64,000 bases of DNA from an uncultured Mucispirillum sp. (GCA_944325215.1 CALUZC010000017.1:1-64000), one strand, 5' to 3'. Positions 16,889 to 25,739 are shown, counted from the first letter of the stretch. Numbers and translations: made by a program. The notes: generated from the letters alone by a model not told the origin.

Positions 16889-19096
16889 CTATTCACCTTG
16901 ATTTTCCTGATTTGCAGGCTCTATTGTAATAACTTCTGAATTATTATTTTCTTCCTGCTTATTATTTTCTTCCACACTACCATCAACAGCTACTGGAGTA
17001 AGTAACTGATTATTTTCTTTTACTTCTTTTGCACTATTTTTTTCTTTTTCAGCTTTTTTCAATGCTTTTTGACGCTCTTTTTCAAGACGTTTTGCTTCTT
17101 TTTCTCTATCTGCTTTTTCTTTATCACGCTGCCTTTGTGTTTTTTTAGCTTCTTCTGGAGTTAAGCCTTCTATATCATTTTTCAGCTGTATTGACCTGCC
17201 AGTATCAGTAAAGGAACCTTTACTAAATTCTTTATCACCCTGCCTGTTAAAATCTTCCATTGTAGCACGTTTACCCTGCATTAATTTGTCATTATCTTCT
17301 ACAGTATCAATAATATGTGCAGTTATAAAAAGCATAACATTTGTTTTTTGGGTACTTGTTGTCTGTTTCTTAAAAAGCCAGCCAAGTATAGGAATATTAG
17401 AAAGCCCCGGAACCCCAGATACTGTTGTGGTAGAATCATCTTTTATCATACCTGAAATTACCATAATGGAATGGTTTTTAAGTTTAACAGTAGTATTTGT
17501 ACTTCTTGTAAGGGTAGTAGGTGCAGTAGAACTTGCTGCAGAACCTGATACCTTTTTTATTTCCTGTTCTATAGTTAGTGTAACCATATCATCACTTGAT
17601 ATTTGAGGCGTTACTTTTAATTTTACACCAACATCTCTATAATCAAATGTTTGAATCGGGTTATTATTTGAATCATATTTTGTACTTGTTTGATAAGGCA
17701 TATTTTCACCAACAAATACTTCTGCAGGTGAATTATTTAACGTTAAAATTTGTGGATTTGAAATAATATTTATACCACTAGAAGTTCTAAGTGCTGAAAT
17801 TAAAGCACCAATAGATGGAAATTTTGCACCTTGAAATGATATAATATTACCAATAACACCAACACCAAGCCCAGTTCCTAGCCCTGTAAGTGATGGGGCG
17901 CCTTGATTAATAGAACCAAGAATACTGCCAAGACCACCTCCTCCGCCCTGCATGGAGCCACCTACTATAGTGCCAGATGTATTACCACCACCTAAAAACC
18001 ACTCAACTCCAAATTGTGAGCTTTTATCTATACTTGTTTCTAAAATTAAAGCTTCCACATAAACCTGTCTTCTAGGCACATCAAGTTTATTGATTAAAGA
18101 ATCTAAATTATCATAAAGCTCTTTATCACCTATGGCTAAAATAGAGTTCGTTGCATTATCTGCAGATATGCTGACCTTTGATGATGCTGTAGTAGTTGCA
18201 ACAGCACCTGCTGCCCCTGCTGCACCCGGTTTTTGAGAAAGAGATGTTACAAGTTTTGATAATACTTTCTCCACATCTTCTGCCCTTGCATTTTTTAAAT
18301 AAAAAACTCTAGGTTCTGTATTAACTGCCATACTCTTTGTATCAAGGTTAGATACAATAGCCGCAATTCTGTCATAATCTTTTTTTGTGGCTGCTATTAT
18401 CAATGTGTTTGAAATATCATCAGATATAACAACAGGTGATGTTGGATTTATAGAGTTTTTTGCAAGCTCATTGAAAAATTTGGTAATTTGCTGTTCAATT
18501 TTGCTGGCAATAGAATATTCCAGTGGCATCGTATAAAACTCATAGCCTGCTGCCACATTATCAACCCTATTAATTAATGAATTCATTTTTTCTATTCTTG
18601 AAGCATCATCTCTCACAACAATAATATTTAAGCCACGAACAACTTCCACATAACCAGTTTTTGATTTCATTCTATTTAAAACAGGAAGTAATGTGGCTGC
18701 ATTATAATTCTTTAAAGCAATTACCGTAGTAATATACCCATAAGAACCATTTTTGCCCATTGATAAATCTTCATCAAAAGATTGAATATCTTTTTCTGCA
18801 ATAATTTGAATACTGTCACCTTTTGTTACAGGCTGATATCCATTTAATTTTAAAACAGAATAAAAAATATCTAAAATTTCTTTTGCGTCCATATTTTTTT
18901 GGGAAGATATGGTTACATTGCCTCGTAAATCAGCCTCATTGTATATAACATTTTTACCAGTAAATTCTGATACAAACGTTATAAAATCTTTCATGGGAAC
19001 ATTTTTAAAATTAACTGCATAAGTCCCATTATCTTGAGCATAAGCATTAAAACTTAATAATAATGCAAAAATAACTATAAATATCTTTTCTTTCAT
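16889..19096 (-). CDS. gspD: Type II secretion secretin GspD with charged C-terminal tail
   Basis: Outer-membrane secretin channel, 735 residues. A signal peptide (MKEKIFIVIFALLLSFNAYA) is followed by N0 (KNVPMKDFITFVSEFTGKNVIYNEADLRGNVTI), then N1-N3 domains. A Gly-rich gate region at about 370-420 (GGGGGLGSILGSINQGAP) and the secretin core (INIISNPQILTLNNSPAEVFVGENMPY, VSGVPGLSNIPILGWLFKKQ) follow. After about residue 610 comes a roughly 120-residue Lys/Glu-rich, probably coiled-coil tail (KKTQRQRDKEKADREKEAK...) replacing a recognisable pilotin-binding S domain. No pilotin gene is seen in the locus. Overlaps gspC by 4 bases. Confidence 0.95.
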   Translation of the reverse strand: MKEKIFIVIFALLLSFNAYAQDNGTYAVNFKNVPMKDFITFVSEFTGKNVIYNEADLRGNVTISSQKNMDAKEILDIFYSVLKLNGYQPVTKGDSIQIIAEKDIQSFDEDLSMGKNGSYGYITTVIALKNYNAATLLPVLNRMKSKTGYVEVVRGLNIIVVRDDASRIEKMNSLINRVDNVAAGYEFYTMPLEYSIASKIEQQITKFFNELAKNSINPTSPVVISDDISNTLIIAATKKDYDRIAAIVSNLDTKSMAVNTEPRVFYLKNARAEDVEKVLSKLVTSLSQKPGAAGAAGAVATTTASSKVSISADNATNSILAIGDKELYDNLDSLINKLDVPRRQVYVEALILETSIDKSSQFGVEWFLGGGNTSGTIVGGSMQGGGGGLGSILGSINQGAPSLTGLGTGLGVGVIGNIISFQGAKFPSIGALISALRTSSGINIISNPQILTLNNSPAEVFVGENMPYQTSTKYDSNNNPIQTFDYRDVGVKLKVTPQISSDDMVTLTIEQEIKKVSGSAASSTAPTTLTRSTNTTVKLKNHSIMVISGMIKDDSTTTVSGVPGLSNIPILGWLFKKQTTSTQKTNVMLFITAHIIDTVEDNDKLMQGKRATMEDFNRQGDKEFSKGSFTDTGRSIQLKNDIEGLTPEEAKKTQRQRDKEKADREKEAKRLEKERQKALKKAEKEKNSAKEVKENNQLLTPVAVDGSVEENNKQEENNNSEVITIEPANQENQGE

Positions 19097-19989
19097 CTAA
19101 TTTCCACAAATAAGGATTTTTTTTCTTTATTTCTAAGCATATCAACATTTAATGCTGATATATCATCAACTTGAGAAAACATATTAAATAATGCAGCAGG
19201 GTTTGTAAGCTCACTGCCATTAATTCTTGTTATTATATCGCCAACTTGCAGCCCTAACTTTAGTAAAGGTGATTCTGGTTTTAACATTGCTACCCTATAT
19301 CCTACAAATTGACCATCTTCATAAAATGTTGCAACGCGGGCACTTTGCAGCACCTGATTAATATCTTTTAAGTCATTTTTAAGCTCATCTCTAGGCACTG
19401 TAATATTTATATTTGCACCAGTATCCTGTATCTTAACACCTGTATTTTGTGCTGATGCCATAGGTGTCTGTGGTGCTGGAATGGACTGAACTACTGCTCC
19501 ATTATCAATAACTATTGAATATATTTTACCATCTTTTGCTATATTTGCAAAGCTGTATGATAATTCAATAAGTTTTATACCCTCTTTTTCTCCACCTAAA
19601 GATATGCTTATTGTTCCACTATCAAGAACAATTGTGGCAATACCAGTATTATTAACCTCATCAAAAATTACACCAATAAGCTTAGCGTTAAATGGTGGTG
19701 CTGGGTTTAGTGGAGCACCACTAGAATTTAAAACCATACTACCATTATCACCTGTTTGAGAAGCAGCTGTAAGCCTAGGTGTAATATCAAGCATAAAAAC
19801 ATTTTTATCAATAATATCTGATGCTGTCTTATTATAATCAATCTGTTGTTTTTCTACCTTTTTTACTCTAGGAACAGGAAGCGGTTTTGGTGCTGTATAT
19901 ATACTGCTTGTAATGGCAGAAACTAAATACCCACAAGCTATACCTATTACCACAGGATAAACAAGGTACGGTAGTTTAAAATTAACCAT
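19093..19989 (-). CDS. gspC: Type II secretion protein GspC with PDZ domain
   Basis: Links the inner-membrane platform to the secretin. 298 residues. One N-terminal membrane segment (about 8-28), a proline-rich linker, and the homology region (PFNAKLIGVIFDEVNNTGIATIVLDSGTISISLGGE) that binds GspD N0. The C-terminal PDZ-like domain contains PESPLLKLGLQVGDIITRINGSELTNPAALFNMF. It heads the gspCDEF block and lies 45 bases downstream of the CPBP protease gene. Confidence 0.9.
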   Translation of the reverse strand: MVNFKLPYLVYPVVIGIACGYLVSAITSSIYTAPKPLPVPRVKKVEKQQIDYNKTASDIIDKNVFMLDITPRLTAASQTGDNGSMVLNSSGAPLNPAPPFNAKLIGVIFDEVNNTGIATIVLDSGTISISLGGEKEGIKLIELSYSFANIAKDGKIYSIVIDNGAVVQSIPAPQTPMASAQNTGVKIQDTGANINITVPRDELKNDLKDINQVLQSARVATFYEDGQFVGYRVAMLKPESPLLKLGLQVGDIITRINGSELTNPAALFNMFSQVDDISALNVDMLRNKEKKSLFVEIR

Positions 19990-20034
19990 GTTATATGATG
20001 TATCAATTATTTATATAAAAATCAATTATTTTTT

Positions 20035-20478
20035 TTATTGTATTAATATTATTTTCATAATAGACGGAAACAAATCTACAGGATAATTAATAAACACAAT
20101 AATATTTAATATGCTGTGGGCAAAAAAAGGCTGTTTTATGCTTTTGTATTGGTCATATAAAATCCCTAAATATATAGATGGTATAAATATTAAAGTGGTT
20201 ACAATAAAATTACTGTCTGCTACAAAATGGCAGGCTGTAAAAATTATTGATGTTATAATATTACTTAAAGTAATATATGAAAAAAATGTATATTTTATAT
20301 ATTTTTGTATATTTTTTTGAACTAAACCCCTAAATATATATTCTTCTACTAATGGAGAAGCAAATAAGAATAAAATAATATTGTATACACTAATATTTTT
20401 AACTCCATAAAAAGCTATGCTTATAATATACACAAGTATTATAATATATAAAATAATATGTAACGATTTACTGTTCAT
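20035..20478 (-). CDS. Small CPBP-family (glutamic-type) intramembrane protease in the T2SS locus
   Basis: Integral membrane protein of 147 residues with four or five hydrophobic segments. The CPBP (CAAX protease/Abi) active-site pattern is intact: E45-E46-x3-R50 in PLVEEYIFRG, H84-F85 in TACHF, and H121-x3-N125 in HSILN. It is shorter than the usual 200-280 residues and consists of little beyond the catalytic core. It is the first gene on the leftward side of the divergent T2SS locus, 45 bases before gspC and in the same direction. CPBP enzymes called myxosortases are known to process C-terminally anchored T2SS-dependent proteins in other bacteria. A similar job is only inference here. No clear ribosome-binding site. 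Confidence 0.78.
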   Translation of the reverse strand: MNSKSLHIILYIIILVYIISIAFYGVKNISVYNIILFLFASPLVEEYIFRGLVQKNIQKYIKYTFFSYITLSNIITSIIFTACHFVADSNFIVTTLIFIPSIYLGILYDQYKSIKQPFFAHSILNIIVFINYPVDLFPSIMKIILIQ

Positions 20479-20578
20479 ATTACACTATAATATAAATTAT
20501 AATAAATTTAAATGATTTATTGATTTTTAAATAATCTTATGATACTTTCTTAAAAATATAGTTTGTAAGGAGAAATAC
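20479..20578. promoter_or_regulatory. Shared divergent promoter region of the T2SS locus
   Basis: A 100-base, very AT-rich gap between the leftward CPBP/gspC-F genes and rightward gspG-N. The minus strand carries TATAAT-like boxes close to the CPBP start. The plus strand has TTGATT followed 17 bases on by TACTTT, a weak promoter, and AAGGAG for gspG. Both halves could be co-regulated from here; the elements are weak individually. Confidence 0.35.
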
Positions 20579-21028
20579 ATGAGAAAAAGAAAAATGCGTC
20601 CCGGTTTTACCTTAATAGAGCTTATGGTTGTATTAGTTATATTAGGTCTTTTAGCTACATTTATTGGTCCTCAAATAATGAGTGCACCAGATAAAGCAAG
20701 AGTTTCAAAAGCAAAGAATGATATAACAGTATTAAAAAATGCCATTGAATTATACAGGGCAGAAAATGGTAACTACCCTACAACAGATCAAGGCTTACAA
20801 GCTCTTGTCGTAAAACCGGAAATTGACCCTGTTCCTAGCAGCTGGAGCCCTGGTGGTTATTTAAACTCACAAGTTGTTCCTAAAGACCCTTGGGGAAGAG
20901 ATTACATTTATAGAAGCCCTACTGAAGATGAAAACAGACCTTATGAAATTATAACATATGGTGCAGATGGTCAGGAAGGTGGCGAAGAATATAATGCTGA
21001 TATTACAAGCTACAATATTGTTAAATAA
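20579..21028 (+). CDS. gspG: Major pseudopilin GspG
   Basis: Main subunit of the type II secretion pseudopilus. There are 149 residues with prepilin cleavage site [25 protein letters not shown] (G at residue 9), N-methylated Phe and Glu at +5. The C-terminal part has the GspG signatures [23 protein letters not shown] and [15 protein letters not shown], ending in the GADGQEGG calcium-loop region. AAGGAG precedes the ATG. First gene of the rightward gspG-N block and followed by an intrinsic terminator, which would make it the most highly transcribed gene of the set. Confidence 0.97.
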   Translation: MRKRKMRPGFTLIELMVVLVILGLLATFIGPQIMSAPDKARVSKAKNDITVLKNAIELYRAENGNYPTTDQGLQALVVKPEIDPVPSSWSPGGYLNSQVVPKDPWGRDYIYRSPTEDENRPYEIITYGADGQEGGEEYNADITSYNIVK

Positions 21029-21036
21029 ATTATTCT

Positions 21037-21066
21037 GGGGCAAGGTTTAACCTTTCCCCCTTTTTT
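21037..21066 (+). terminator. Intrinsic terminator between gspG and gspH
   Basis: GGGG-C-AAGG, loop TTTAA, CCTT-T-CCCC, then C and six T (21061-21066). The C/T pair is an internal mismatch in an otherwise 8-bp stem. The ATG of gspH follows directly after the last T. It probably makes readthrough partial, so that the minor pseudopilins and platform genes are expressed below gspG. Confidence 0.85.
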
Positions 21067-21498
21067 ATGTATATGAAACAAGCATTTACTTTAATAGAAT
21101 TAATGATTGTTATGCTTATTATAGGCATAGGGCTTATGAGTATAACACCTAGATTTACTTCAAAAAGCGTAGGCATAGACCCTCGTCTTGAATATTTAGA
21201 TAAATTAATAAAAGAAGAATGGGCACGTTCCATTGAGTTAGGACAGCCTATTGCAATTACTGGTTTTAAAGGAAGTGCAAACCTTTTAAATCATGATAAG
21301 GAAAGTAAAACCCTGCCTGATACAAAAGAAGTAAGTGAAGTATCCATTAATAAATATGAAGTGCGAAGCAATGAATATGCTATTAGAGTATATCCCGATG
21401 GGTTTTGTGATTATTTTGAATTAACATTAAATGATGGACGGATAATTGAATCTATCCCACTTTTAATGACAACCAGGTATAAAAATGAAAACCAATAA
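21067..21498 (+). CDS. gspH: Minor pseudopilin GspH
   Basis: 143 residues starting MYMKQAFTLIELMIVMLIIGIGLMSITP; an ATG two codons later (21073) is an alternative start. The cleavage-site residue before Phe is alanine (KQA|FTLIE) rather than the usual glycine. The remainder has a small beta-rich domain typical of GspH, including EWARSIELGQPIAITGF. The upstream sequence is the C-run and T-run of the terminator, so no Shine-Dalgarno sequence exists for either start. Overlaps gspI by 14 bases. Confidence 0.85.
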   Translation: MYMKQAFTLIELMIVMLIIGIGLMSITPRFTSKSVGIDPRLEYLDKLIKEEWARSIELGQPIAITGFKGSANLLNHDKESKTLPDTKEVSEVSINKYEVRSNEYAIRVYPDGFCDYFELTLNDGRIIESIPLLMTTRYKNENQ

Positions 21499-21862
21499 AA
21501 AAGTAAAAAAAGGATTTACACTTTTAGAAGTTTTGATTGCTTTAGCAGTTTTAAGTATAAGCATACTTGGAATTTATTCTATTCAAAATATGTCATTAAA
21601 TGCCATTGCATCTTCTAAAGCAAAAATGTTTGTAATAGAAAGAGCATATGATAGAATTACAAGGCAGATTAATTTTCCTGATAAAGCATTTGAAGAAACA
21701 GAAGATTATAATGGTACATTAGTTCATTACTCATTTTTAAAAGAAGCCTCAGGCGTTCAAATGGTGCAGAAAGTTACAATGACAGTTTCCACAGATCAGG
21801 CTACAGTTAGTTTTATATATTATGAAAAAGCCAGTGGAAGCAGCTCTGGGTTTGGTATGTAA
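21485..21862 (+). CDS. gspI: Minor pseudopilin GspI
   Basis: Tip-complex pseudopilin of 125 residues with a class III signal KKG|FTLLEVLIALAVLSISILGIYSIQNM. The body has the GspI pattern of paired residues after the helix (AKMFVIERAYDRITRQINFP) and ends in a short Ser-Gly tail. An AGG ribosome-binding site lies inside the end of gspH. Its stop overlaps the gspJ start by one base. Confidence 0.9.
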   Translation: MKTNKKVKKGFTLLEVLIALAVLSISILGIYSIQNMSLNAIASSKAKMFVIERAYDRITRQINFPDKAFEETEDYNGTLVHYSFLKEASGVQMVQKVTMTVSTDQATVSFIYYEKASGSSSGFGM

Positions 21863-22383
21863 TGAAAAAAGGGTTTACTTTATTTGAATTATTAATTGCT
21901 GCTGCTATTTCATCAATTGTGGCATTAGGTTTATTTTCCATTTTTTCTTCAGTTGTCACCACGAGAGATAGAGCTGTTGTTCAAAGTAAAAATATTGTGC
22001 TGCAGCAGTCATTAACAAGGCTTATTAATAAAGATGCAAGAATGATGCAGGGCGATTCTATTAAGGTAGATAAATCTGGGCAGGTATACAGGCTTACTTT
22101 TACTACACAAAACAGCTTAAGGTTTAATAAAGCTTTACCTGTTGATGTAACATATTATATTGATGATGAAAATTATCTTGTAAGAAAAGAAGAAAATGCA
22201 GATACTGCCTTTAGTATGGAAATGCGCATATTACCTAATGCATCTGAATTATCTGCTACATTTTATGATGGAAGTGAATATAAAGAAGATGCAGTAGCAA
22301 ATGCAAAAATGTTTAATATTTCATTGAAAATTAATGAGCAGCTGATAACTATTCCAGTTGCAAGGACGATGGATAATACATAA
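21862..22383 (+). CDS. gspJ: Minor pseudopilin GspJ
   Basis: 173 residues with cleavage site MKKG|FTLFELLIAAAISSIVALGLFSIFSSVV. The downstream part (LQQSLTRLINKDARMMQGDSIKV, then LRFNKALPVDVTYYIDDENYLVRKE and RILPNASELSATFYDGSEY) follows the GspJ beta-domain pattern. It sits between gspI and gspK as in other T2SS loci, starting on the gspI stop. Confidence 0.9.
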   Translation: MKKGFTLFELLIAAAISSIVALGLFSIFSSVVTTRDRAVVQSKNIVLQQSLTRLINKDARMMQGDSIKVDKSGQVYRLTFTTQNSLRFNKALPVDVTYYIDDENYLVRKEENADTAFSMEMRILPNASELSATFYDGSEYKEDAVANAKMFNISLKINEQLITIPVARTMDNT

Positions 22384-23295
22384 ATGAATAAAAATATGAA
22401 AAAAGGTTCCATTTTAGTTACAGTTATGGTTGTTGTAACAGCCTGCACATCGCTGGCTCTTTTTATTAATGAAAAAACACTTGCTGCCTATGGAACTGTT
22501 ATAAGTCTGCAAAATGATTACCAAGGGGCAATTTATGCCATGACTGCCATTGAAGCTTTAGAAATGGCGTTTCAATATGATGAAGCTTCATATGATGCAG
22601 CTGATGATATATGGACACAAATACCTACTATCCCGCTTGATAATGGATTTATGACAATTACAATGAAACCACTTAATGCTAAAGTGCCTATGGCTACTTT
22701 AAACTCAAAAGATGAAGATGTAAAAGAAAGAGCAACAAATGCATTAAATGAATTAATGAGACAGTTAGAAATTACAGAGCCAGATATATATGAACTTTTA
22801 ACATGGGTTGGTGCAAGTGATCCAACAGGTGAACGTTTTGATGAAAATGGAGCCCCCTACAGCATGAAATCTGCTCAGTTACAAACTCTAGCAGAGCTTG
22901 CCCTGCTGCCTTCATTTCAAACAGACTATAAAAAATTAATACCTTATATTTCTATTGCAGGAGACGGTAATAAAATAAATGTAAACCTTGCTTCAAAAGA
23001 AGTAATTGATGCATACGTTCCAGAACTTGCCCCTTATACAGACCAAATAATTTCTACAAGAGAAACAGAACCTTTCAAAGATGTTTCTGCTGTATATAAT
23101 ATAATGGGAGCAGCCATGCAGGACGAATATAGTAAAATTTTACCATATATTGATGTAAAATCTTCTTTATTTTATATTAAAATTGAATTAAATATAGGAG
23201 ATGATAATATATACTATCATCTGCTTGTTCAAAGAAATGGCAGCAGTGTATCACCTTTAAAATATATAGAAGGTAATAATATAGATTATTTTTAA
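22384..23295 (+). CDS. gspK: Minor pseudopilin GspK
   Basis: 303-residue tip pseudopilin, the large one of the set. The prepilin-type leader is MKKG|SILVTVMVVVTACTSLALFI, with Ser instead of Phe at +1, and no Glu at +5, as is usual for GspK. The alpha domain contains NALNELMRQLEITEPDIYELLTWVGASDPTGE and the helix-hairpin-helix-like GDGNKINVNLASKEVIDAYVPEL. It immediately follows gspJ with no gap. Confidence 0.9.
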   Translation: MNKNMKKGSILVTVMVVVTACTSLALFINEKTLAAYGTVISLQNDYQGAIYAMTAIEALEMAFQYDEASYDAADDIWTQIPTIPLDNGFMTITMKPLNAKVPMATLNSKDEDVKERATNALNELMRQLEITEPDIYELLTWVGASDPTGERFDENGAPYSMKSAQLQTLAELALLPSFQTDYKKLIPYISIAGDGNKINVNLASKEVIDAYVPELAPYTDQIISTRETEPFKDVSAVYNIMGAAMQDEYSKILPYIDVKSSLFYIKIELNIGDDNIYYHLLVQRNGSSVSPLKYIEGNNIDYF

Positions 23296-23318
23296 ATAAA
23301 TTGGAGAAATAAAAGTTT

Positions 23319-24323
23319 ATGGACCATAACTACTACTTTAAAGAAGGGCTGCTTTATAAAATTACAGGCAGTTCCACATATAGAGTTAGTGTTGAAGATG
23401 TAATAAATGACAGTAATAAAGCTGCTTTATTAATTGATGATACGTATTTTTTCTATGTAGGAATTGAGCATATTGCAACAAGTGCTAAAAAAATGAAAGC
23501 AATTGCACAAAACTACCTTAATGTTATGTTCCCTGCTGATATGGTTGCTAATTATGGAGTATTTCAAAATACTTCTAAAACTGTTATATATATTATAAAT
23601 AATAATTTAATTGATATTATTAATAATAACAAAGAACTTTTTTCATCTTTTAAAAAAATATCAACACCTTTTTTAGAGTTTTGCACTAAATATAATGAGT
23701 TTATTTTTTCAGATGGAGAAAAAAAATATTCTTTATCTAACAATATGGTTACTCTTTCAGACAATAAAGATAGTGACTTTATTACATCAAAAGATTTATT
23801 TGATACTTTAGATACTGTAAAATATTCCATAATACTGCCAGGTGTTCAAAAAAAATCACCTATTAATCTTCCTATTGCATTACCTGCAGCATTATTATTT
23901 ATAATATATATTTTTTTCATAATTGGCTATATTAGTGAAATATCAGCAAATAACAGGTTAAATAAATACTATGAAGATGCTCTTGCAAAAGTTTATACTA
24001 ATTTAGGTGTTGCCTCATCAAAGGACCCATACGGTTCACTTATACAACAGTCAAAATCTGTTTCAGGTGGCTCATCTTCCAAAAGAATACTAAGTATATT
24101 AAATGATTTAAATAATGCAGCAGTTAGTGGAGTTATTTTTGAAGGTATAAATATTAGAGATAATGATATTAGAATATCTGGAACAGCCTCTGATTTTGCC
24201 CAAGTTGAAGAAGTGAAAAAAAATATGGAAAACCAGCTGCAAAATTCTATTAATATTGATGATACAAAAAAATCAAAAGATGGCATTACTTTTACAATGA
24301 AGTATGAAAAGGACAGTAAATAA
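23319..24323 (+). CDS. gspL: Type II secretion platform protein GspL-like
   Basis: 334 residues, expected to recruit GspE to the membrane. An N-terminal cytoplasmic domain of about 185 residues is strongly diverged from the actin-like fold of GspL. One membrane segment follows (about 190-210, ALPAALLFIIYIFFIIGYI). The periplasmic part ends in a ferredoxin-like domain (RILSILNDLNNAAVSGVIFEGINIRDNDIRISGTASDFAQVEEVKKNM), typical of GspL C-termini. Identification rests on this layout and the position between gspK and gspM. Ends one base before the chosen gspM start. Confidence 0.78.
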   Translation: MDHNYYFKEGLLYKITGSSTYRVSVEDVINDSNKAALLIDDTYFFYVGIEHIATSAKKMKAIAQNYLNVMFPADMVANYGVFQNTSKTVIYIINNNLIDIINNNKELFSSFKKISTPFLEFCTKYNEFIFSDGEKKYSLSNNMVTLSDNKDSDFITSKDLFDTLDTVKYSIILPGVQKKSPINLPIALPAALLFIIYIFFIIGYISEISANNRLNKYYEDALAKVYTNLGVASSKDPYGSLIQQSKSVSGGSSSKRILSILNDLNNAAVSGVIFEGINIRDNDIRISGTASDFAQVEEVKKNMENQLQNSINIDDTKKSKDGITFTMKYEKDSK

Positions 24324-24324
24324 C

Positions 24325-24993
24325 ATGGAAAAACTAAAAGAAATTTTTCATAAATTAAGAACTACAGAAATAAATTTAAAAGATTTAAAGTTATCATCTG
24401 TAAAAGATAAGTTAAAAAATATTAAATTAGCTGATAATACGCAGCAAACTAGTATTAAGTTTAATATTAAAAACTTAAAAAATATATCATTACAGGATAT
24501 TAAGACCTTTGATTATAAGAATTTTTATATTCAAAATAAACAACAAATATTGACTATATTTGTTGTAATAATGAGTATATTTTTTCTTTTTTACTGGACT
24601 AATTTATTTTTAAGTTCAAAACTTGCATCTTCCATAGAAAAGGCTGATAATACATATAAAAAACTTGAAAATGTTGCTAATATGGCAGGTCAAATTCAGT
24701 TTGCAAAATCAAGAGGCGTAAATGCTATGAATCAAAGCCTTTTAGTATTTATTCAAAATACTGGCTCGTCAATAGGTATATCTGATAAAATAATTAATTT
24801 ACGCCCTATTAGTGCTTCTAAAGGCATAGAACATGTTTCATTAAGAATGGAAAACTTATATTATGATGAATTAATTAATTTTATTAGAGATATTGAAAAG
24901 TATGATAATCTTTCAATTAAAGTTATTACTTTTAATAAAAGATACGATAATCCAAAAATGATTGATGCTTCACTTGAAGTAGTAAAAATGTAA
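24325..24993 (+). CDS. gspM: Type II secretion platform protein GspM-like
   Basis: 222 residues from the ATG at 24325, which has AAGGA upstream; the open frame reaches 24304 inside gspL. A Lys/Asn-rich cytoplasmic segment of about 70 residues is unusually long for GspM and contains near-repeats (LKDLKLSSVKDKLKNIKL, FNIKNLKNISLQDIKTF). One membrane segment follows (ILTIFVVIMSIFFLFYWTNLFL), then a periplasmic ferredoxin-like domain (HVSLRMENLYYDELINFIRDIEKY). Assigned by position and topology. Confidence 0.75.
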   Translation: MEKLKEIFHKLRTTEINLKDLKLSSVKDKLKNIKLADNTQQTSIKFNIKNLKNISLQDIKTFDYKNFYIQNKQQILTIFVVIMSIFFLFYWTNLFLSSKLASSIEKADNTYKKLENVANMAGQIQFAKSRGVNAMNQSLLVFIQNTGSSIGISDKIINLRPISASKGIEHVSLRMENLYYDELINFIRDIEKYDNLSIKVITFNKRYDNPKMIDASLEVVKM

Positions 24994-25002
24994 AGGTAGA
25001 AT

Positions 25003-25722
25003 ATGAATAAAAAACAAATTATCTTTTCCGTAATTGCTTTTTTTGCAGCTTTTTTAATTACTATTATAATTAAATTTCCATTAAATGCAGTTGTTACTAA
25101 TATTATTACAGATACTGTTCAAAATAAAAAAATAGATATTAGGTATGATAGTATAAATGTTACATTTTTCGGTGCCACTGCTACAAACGTTAAAACAGGT
25201 CCATTAGTAATTAGTAATTTAGAGCTTGATTATAACCCACTGGGTTTATTATTTAAACGAGTTGCTTTTAAAGCTGATTCCACTGCATTCAATTTAACAG
25301 GAAAACTTAGCGGCAGTAAAGTAAATGCTGATATAAAAGGATATATTGCCACACTTGCCCAAATGGGTAACATGACAGGCAGTGGTTCATTTAACAGTAA
25401 TATTACATATAATATTAAAGATGAAACAGGAAAAATTACATTAGATGCACCAAATAAAGTAACTTTTAACCACCCCTTAATGCCTATTGCAGTTGATAAT
25501 ATAAAAGCTGAAGCAGATATAAATAAAAATAAACTTACTATTAATAATTTTTCTGCAACAGGCAGTAATTCATTAAAAGTTACTGGTTTTGTTGATTTAA
25601 ATAAACAAAAGATAGATACTTCTATCTTAAATATTCAAGGGGAAGCTTCTATGGGAAATTTCCCACTGAAATTTACATTAACAGGTCCTGCTAGAATGCC
25701 TAAAGTGGCATTGGTTAAATAA
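25003..25722 (+). CDS. gspN: Type II secretion protein GspN
   Basis: 239-residue inner-membrane-anchored periplasmic protein. It has an N-terminal membrane segment (IIFSVIAFFAAFLITIIIKFPLNAVV) followed by a beta-rich AsmA-like domain with repeated strands (LVISNLELDYNPLGLLFKRVAFKAD, NKLTINNFSATGSNSLKVTGFVDL). This is the pattern of GspN, an accessory T2SS component found in some lineages. It ends the gspG-N operon; the SDR gene starts 17 bases later. Confidence 0.8.
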   Translation: MNKKQIIFSVIAFFAAFLITIIIKFPLNAVVTNIITDTVQNKKIDIRYDSINVTFFGATATNVKTGPLVISNLELDYNPLGLLFKRVAFKADSTAFNLTGKLSGSKVNADIKGYIATLAQMGNMTGSGSFNSNITYNIKDETGKITLDAPNKVTFNHPLMPIAVDNIKAEADINKNKLTINNFSATGSNSLKVTGFVDLNKQKIDTSILNIQGEASMGNFPLKFTLTGPARMPKVALVK

Positions 25723-25739
25723 TTTATTTGGAGGTTTTT

